DNA of 64,000 bases. Origin: Streptomyces sp. NBC_00249. GTDB taxonomy: Bacteria > Actinomycetota > Actinomycetes > Streptomycetales > Streptomycetaceae. A program made the translations under genes and the position numbers. Below, piece after piece: positions 60,763 through 64,000 of the stretch. The notes beneath the pieces were generated by a model. That model had not been told where the DNA came from, searched no databases, and saw only the letters and a program-made list of their open reading frames with translations. The number at the start of each line of letters is the position of its first letter. Position 1 is the stretch's first letter. The stretch covers positions 1,674,001 through 1,738,000 of the forward strand of contig NZ_JAPEMV010000001.1 in NCBI RefSeq assembly GCF_026342355.1, written 5' to 3'.

Positions 60763-62820
60763 ATGGACGCATTCCTCAGGCTCTCCGCCGACACGGCCCG
60801 GTTCTCCTACGGCGCACCGCGCGCCTTCTCCTTCGGAGACGGCGGCCGCCTCCTCTGGTTCCTCCGCTCCACCGGCCCCACCGACCCGCTGGACAGCCTC
60901 TGGGTCCTCGACACCGCCACCGGCACCGAGACCCGGCTCGCCGACCCGCGGGAACTCTCCCCCGAGCAGGGCGAACTCCCGCTCGCCGAGGCCCGGTTGC
61001 GCGAGCGGATCCGGCTCGTCGCCGCCGGCATCGGCTCCTACGCCCTGTCCGGCGACGGCCTCCGCGCGGTGTTCGCCCTCTACGGGCGGCTCTACGCGGT
61101 CACCTGGGACGGAGCCGATGGCCCCGAGGAGATCCCCGCCGCCGGACCCGCCCTGGACCCGCGGGCCGACGCCGACGGCTCGCGCACCGCGTACGTCAGC
61201 GACGACGCCCTGTACACCGCCCCGGGCGGACGGATCAGCCCCGACGACGGGGCCCGCTGGGGACTCGCCGAGTTCGCCGCCGCCGAGGAACTCGGGCGCG
61301 CCCGGGGCCACTGGTGGTCCCCCGGCGGAACCGCCCTGCTCGCCGCCCGCGTCGACGAGAGCGCCCTGCCGCGCCGCTGGTTCGCCGACCCCGCGCACCC
61401 CGAGCGCCCGGCGGAGGACTTCGCGTACCCGGAGGCCGGCGGGCCCAACGCCGACGTGCAGCTGTGGGTCCTCGGCCCGGACGGCGCCCGGGTACGGCTC
61501 GACTGGGACGCGCGGACCTACCCGTACGTGTCGGAGGCGGGCTGGGAGTCCGACGGGGAGATCCTGCTGACCGTCCAGGACCGGCTCCAGCGCAACGTCC
61601 TGCTGCTCACCGCCGACCCGGCCACCGGCCGCACCCGGGAGCTCTCGCGCACCACGCACCCGCAGTGGGTGGACCCGATGGTGCCCGGCACCCCGGCCCG
61701 GCTGCCCGACGGGCGGATGCTCACCGCCGTCGACACCCCCGGCGGGGCCGCCCGCGGCCTCGCCGTCGACGGCAAGCCCCTCACCGGCGACGGGATCCAG
61801 GTCCGCCGGGTGGCCGGGGTGCACGACGGGCGGCTGCTCATCGAGGCCGGGCAGCGCGACCCCTCCGAGCAGCAGGTGCTGCTGCTGGACCCGCACACCG
61901 GTGAGCTGGCCCCGCTCGCCGACGGCCCCGGCGTGCACGGCGTGTCCGCCTCCGCCGGGACCCTGCTGCTCACCTCCGCCGGCCCCGACGGGATCCGGCG
62001 CACCGTACGCACCCCCGACGGGCGGGAGCTGCGGCCCGCCGACCTCTCGGCGCCGCTGCCGTACCGGGTGGAACCGCGGCTGGAGCGGGTCACCGAGCAC
62101 GGCGTGCCCACCGCCCTCGTCCTGCCCCGCGGCCACGTCCCCGGCCGGCGGCTGCCCGTCCTGCTCGACGTCTACGGCGGCCCCGGCTTCCAGGACGTCA
62201 GCGCCGAGCCGGTGCGCTGGCAGCACCGGCAGTGGTGGGCCGACCAGGGCTTCGCCGTGGTCACCGTCGACAACCGGGGCACCCCGTACGTCTCCCCCGC
62301 CTTCACCCACGCCATGTACCGGGGCTTCTCCGAGGTCACCCTCGAGGACCAGGTGGCGGCCCTGCGGGCGCTCGGCGCCCGGCACGGCGACCTCGACCTC
62401 GGCCGGGTCGGCGTACGCGGCTGGTCCTACGGCGGCTACCTGGCGGCCATGGCGGTGCTGCGCCGCCCGGACGTCTTCCACGCGGCGTCCGCCGGGGCCG
62501 CCCCCACCGACCTCCGGCAGTACGACACGGCCTACACCGAGCGGTACCTGGGCCTGCCGCAGGAGCACCCGGAGGTGTACGAGCGGGACTCGCTCCTCCC
62601 GGACGCCCCGGAGCTCAGCCGGCCGCTCCAGCTGATCACGGGCCTGGCCGACGACAACGTCCACCCCTCGCACACCCTGCGCCTCTCCCGCGCCCTGACC
62701 GACGCGGGCCGCCCGCACCAGCTGCTGGCACTGCCCGGCGTCACCCACATGACCCCGGGCGGCACCCGGGAGAAGGTGGCGGTGCAGCAGCTGGCCTTCT
62801 TCCGCGGGGCGCTCGCCTGA
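60763..62820 (+). CDS. S9 family peptidase (dipeptidyl-peptidase IV type)
   Basis: 685 aa without a signal peptide, so cytoplasmic. The N-terminal half (~1-430) is a DPPIV-type beta-propeller (RLLWFLRSTGPTDPLDSLWV, GHWWSPGGTALLAARVDESA, WVDPMVPGTPARLPDGRML). The C-terminal prolyl-oligopeptidase catalytic domain has VRGWSYGGYLAAM (nucleophile Ser), LQLITGLADDNVHPSH (Asp) and LPGVTHMTPGG (His). It probably cleaves dipeptides, often after Pro, from short peptides. The peptide ABC importer genes converge on it from the right, a plausible functional pairing. A 15-bp terminator follows. Confidence 0.93.
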   Translation: MDAFLRLSADTARFSYGAPRAFSFGDGGRLLWFLRSTGPTDPLDSLWVLDTATGTETRLADPRELSPEQGELPLAEARLRERIRLVAAGIGSYALSGDGLRAVFALYGRLYAVTWDGADGPEEIPAAGPALDPRADADGSRTAYVSDDALYTAPGGRISPDDGARWGLAEFAAAEELGRARGHWWSPGGTALLAARVDESALPRRWFADPAHPERPAEDFAYPEAGGPNADVQLWVLGPDGARVRLDWDARTYPYVSEAGWESDGEILLTVQDRLQRNVLLLTADPATGRTRELSRTTHPQWVDPMVPGTPARLPDGRMLTAVDTPGGAARGLAVDGKPLTGDGIQVRRVAGVHDGRLLIEAGQRDPSEQQVLLLDPHTGELAPLADGPGVHGVSASAGTLLLTSAGPDGIRRTVRTPDGRELRPADLSAPLPYRVEPRLERVTEHGVPTALVLPRGHVPGRRLPVLLDVYGGPGFQDVSAEPVRWQHRQWWADQGFAVVTVDNRGTPYVSPAFTHAMYRGFSEVTLEDQVAALRALGARHGDLDLGRVGVRGWSYGGYLAAMAVLRRPDVFHAASAGAAPTDLRQYDTAYTERYLGLPQEHPEVYERDSLLPDAPELSRPLQLITGLADDNVHPSHTLRLSRALTDAGRPHQLLALPGVTHMTPGGTREKVAVQQLAFFRGALA

Positions 62821-62840
62821 GGAACGGGTACCGCGCGTGC

Positions 62841-62880
62841 GGAAGGGCCCCGGAGACGCCATTGGCTCCGGGGCCCTTCC
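62841..62880. terminator. Bidirectional terminator, 15-bp stem
   Basis: GGAAGGGCCCCGGAG, 10-nt loop, exact complement followed by TCTTCC. Between the convergent peptidase and ABC ATPase genes. Confidence 0.85.
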
Positions 62881-62898
62881 TCTTCCCGTGGATCCCCG

Positions 62899-63879
62899 TC
62901 AGTCACCCGGGAAGTGACACGCCACCTCGCGCGAGGCGGCAAGCTGCAACAACGGCCGCTCGGTGCGGCAGATGTCCCGCGCCTTGGGGCAGCGCGGGTG
63001 GAAGGTGCAGCCCGGGGGCGGGGCGGCCGGGCTCGGCGGGTCGCCGAGCAGCACGATCCGCTCGCGCCGCCGTTCCGCCGCCGGGTCGGGCAGCGGGACG
63101 GCGGACAGCAGCGCCCGGGTGTAGGGGTGCTGCGGGTTCTCGTAGAGGGACTTCTTGTCCCCGATCTCGACGATCCGGCCGAGGTACATGACGGCGACGC
63201 GGTCGCTGACCCGTTTGACGACGGAGAGGTCGTGCGCGATGAACACGTAAGCCAGGCCCAGTTCGACGCGCAGCCGCTCCATCAGGTTGACGATCTGCGC
63301 CTGGACGGAGACGTCGAGGGCGGAGACCGGCTCGTCCGCGACGATCAGGCGGGGGCTGGTGGCCAGCGAGCGGGCGATGCCGATGCGCTGGGCCTGGCCG
63401 CCGGAGAACTCGTGCGGGTAGCGGTCGATGTGTTCGGGGATCAGCCCGGTCAGTTCCATCAGGTCGGCGGCCCGGCGGCGGGCGTCGGCCGCGCTCCAGC
63501 CCTGGACGAGCAGCGGGTCGGAGATGATCCGGGCCACCGTCTGGCGGGGGTTGAGGGAGGAGTGCGGGTCCTGAAAGACCATCTGGATGTTCTTGCGCAG
63601 GGGCCGCAGGGCGCTCTGGGAGAGCCGGCTGATGTCCTTGCCGTCGAAGGCGACGCTGCCGGAGGTGGGTTCGAGGAGCCGGACCAGCATCCGGCCGGTG
63701 GTGGACTTCCCGCAGCCGGACTCCCCGACGAGCCCGAGGGTGCGGCCGGGCTCCAGGTCGAAGGAGATCCCGTCGACGGCGCGGACGGGCGCCCCCCGGC
63801 GCCCGGTCAGCGACCGCTTCCCGGGGAAGGTCATGGTCAGGTCCCGTACGGACAGCAGAGGTCGGGCGGTGTCGCTCAT
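62899..63879 (-). CDS. Dipeptide/oligopeptide ABC transporter ATP-binding protein (DppF/OppF)
   Basis: 326 aa. Walker A LVGESGCGKSTTGRM, Q-loop MVFQDPHSSLNPRQTV, signature HEFSGGQAQRIGIARSL, Walker B LIVADEPVSALDVSVQAQIV, switch His FIAHDLSVV. The C-terminal oligo_HPY extension has PHPYTRALLSAVP-like PQHPYTRALLSAVPLPDP and cysteines CTFHPRCPKARDIC, which in this family can hold an iron-sulfur cluster. It energises peptide import with the partner ATPase upstream, whose stop overlaps this ATG (ATGA). Confidence 0.94.
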   Translation of the reverse strand: MSDTARPLLSVRDLTMTFPGKRSLTGRRGAPVRAVDGISFDLEPGRTLGLVGESGCGKSTTGRMLVRLLEPTSGSVAFDGKDISRLSQSALRPLRKNIQMVFQDPHSSLNPRQTVARIISDPLLVQGWSAADARRRAADLMELTGLIPEHIDRYPHEFSGGQAQRIGIARSLATSPRLIVADEPVSALDVSVQAQIVNLMERLRVELGLAYVFIAHDLSVVKRVSDRVAVMYLGRIVEIGDKKSLYENPQHPYTRALLSAVPLPDPAAERRRERIVLLGDPPSPAAPPPGCTFHPRCPKARDICRTERPLLQLAASREVACHFPGD

Positions 63880-64000
63880 CGGGCCGCCTCCTCGGCGGTG
63901 CGGGCTCCGGGGAAGTGGCAGGCCACCGCACGGTCCGGGCCCTGCCCGTACTCCTCGAACCGCGGCCGCGACTCGGTGCAGCGGTCGGCGGCCAGGGCGC
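63876..64000 (-). CDS. Partial peptide ABC transporter ATP-binding protein (DppD/OppD), C-terminal end
   Basis: Only the last ~41 codons are inside the window. They encode DRCTESRPRFEEYGQG and VACHFPG, the same Cys-rich end as the following paralogue, so the gene is the partner ATPase DppD/OppD. It continues beyond base 64000. Its TGA overlaps the downstream ATG. Confidence 0.85.
   Translation of the reverse strand, partial: ALAADRCTESRPRFEEYGQGPDRAVACHFPGARTAEEAAR

Overview
The window is very GC-rich, uses GTG/TTG starts often, shows strong G/C third-position bias, and carries sporulation, Tat-lipoprotein and DasR-type features. It is almost certainly a Streptomyces chromosome. From about 5.2 kb rightward the gene order (hemQ-hemY, hemE, a DUF3000 gene, whiI, rnd, a fatty-acid oxidation pair, dxs, xylFGH, rok7B7, ngcEFG, aconitase, HTH-MurA fusion) matches what I remember of the S. 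coelicolor SCO5998-SCO6046 neighbourhood, in inverted orientation. That comparison is from memory and was not searched.

Region by region. 1-4.9 kb is an accessory stretch: a truncated DUF6262-like coiled-coil protein of the kind that accompanies tyrosine recombinases, then a small glycan cassette (hexapeptide acyltransferase, sugar epimerase, TPR regulator, GT2). 5.2-10.3 kb holds a PTH2-like protein, a DUF692/MNIO enzyme that seems fused to its DUF2063-type partner, a membrane protein with a strikingly regular Cys/Ser/Gly tail, and a secreted peptidase. 10.4-19.6 kb holds haem genes, a DUF4349 lipoprotein, a CoA-disulfide-reductase-like flavoprotein, whiI and rnd. 19.7-24.0 kb has a ferritin-like gene under two near-palindromes and the beta-oxidation pair fadA-fadB.

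24.1-33.4 kb is a cell-surface nonulosonic (sialic/Kdn-type) acid locus: neuA, neuB, four or five glycosyltransferases, a PLL-type propeller protein and an LCP ligase able to attach a polymer to peptidoglycan. 33.5-37.0 kb has an amino-acid permease and dxs. 37.3-48.7 kb is a carbon-uptake block: xylF-G-H with the ROK regulator, the magnesium P-type ATPase mgtA behind a long leader containing a small upstream reading frame, and ngcE-F-G with a DasR-like site over its promoter. 49-57 kb holds aconitase with two candidate operators upstream, a LacI/amidohydrolase pair, and a MurA-like enzyme fused to an HTH domain; a 189-bp MITE sits exactly on the stop codon of that enzyme. 57-64 kb has a P450, a lipoprotein, a DHA2 exporter, an S9 peptidase and the ATPases of a peptide ABC importer, cut by the window end.

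The strongest candidate for an undescribed system is the MNIO fusion translationally coupled to the Cys-heptad membrane protein (6091-8492). The mgtA leader, the HTH-MurA fusion and the nonulosonic acid locus come next.
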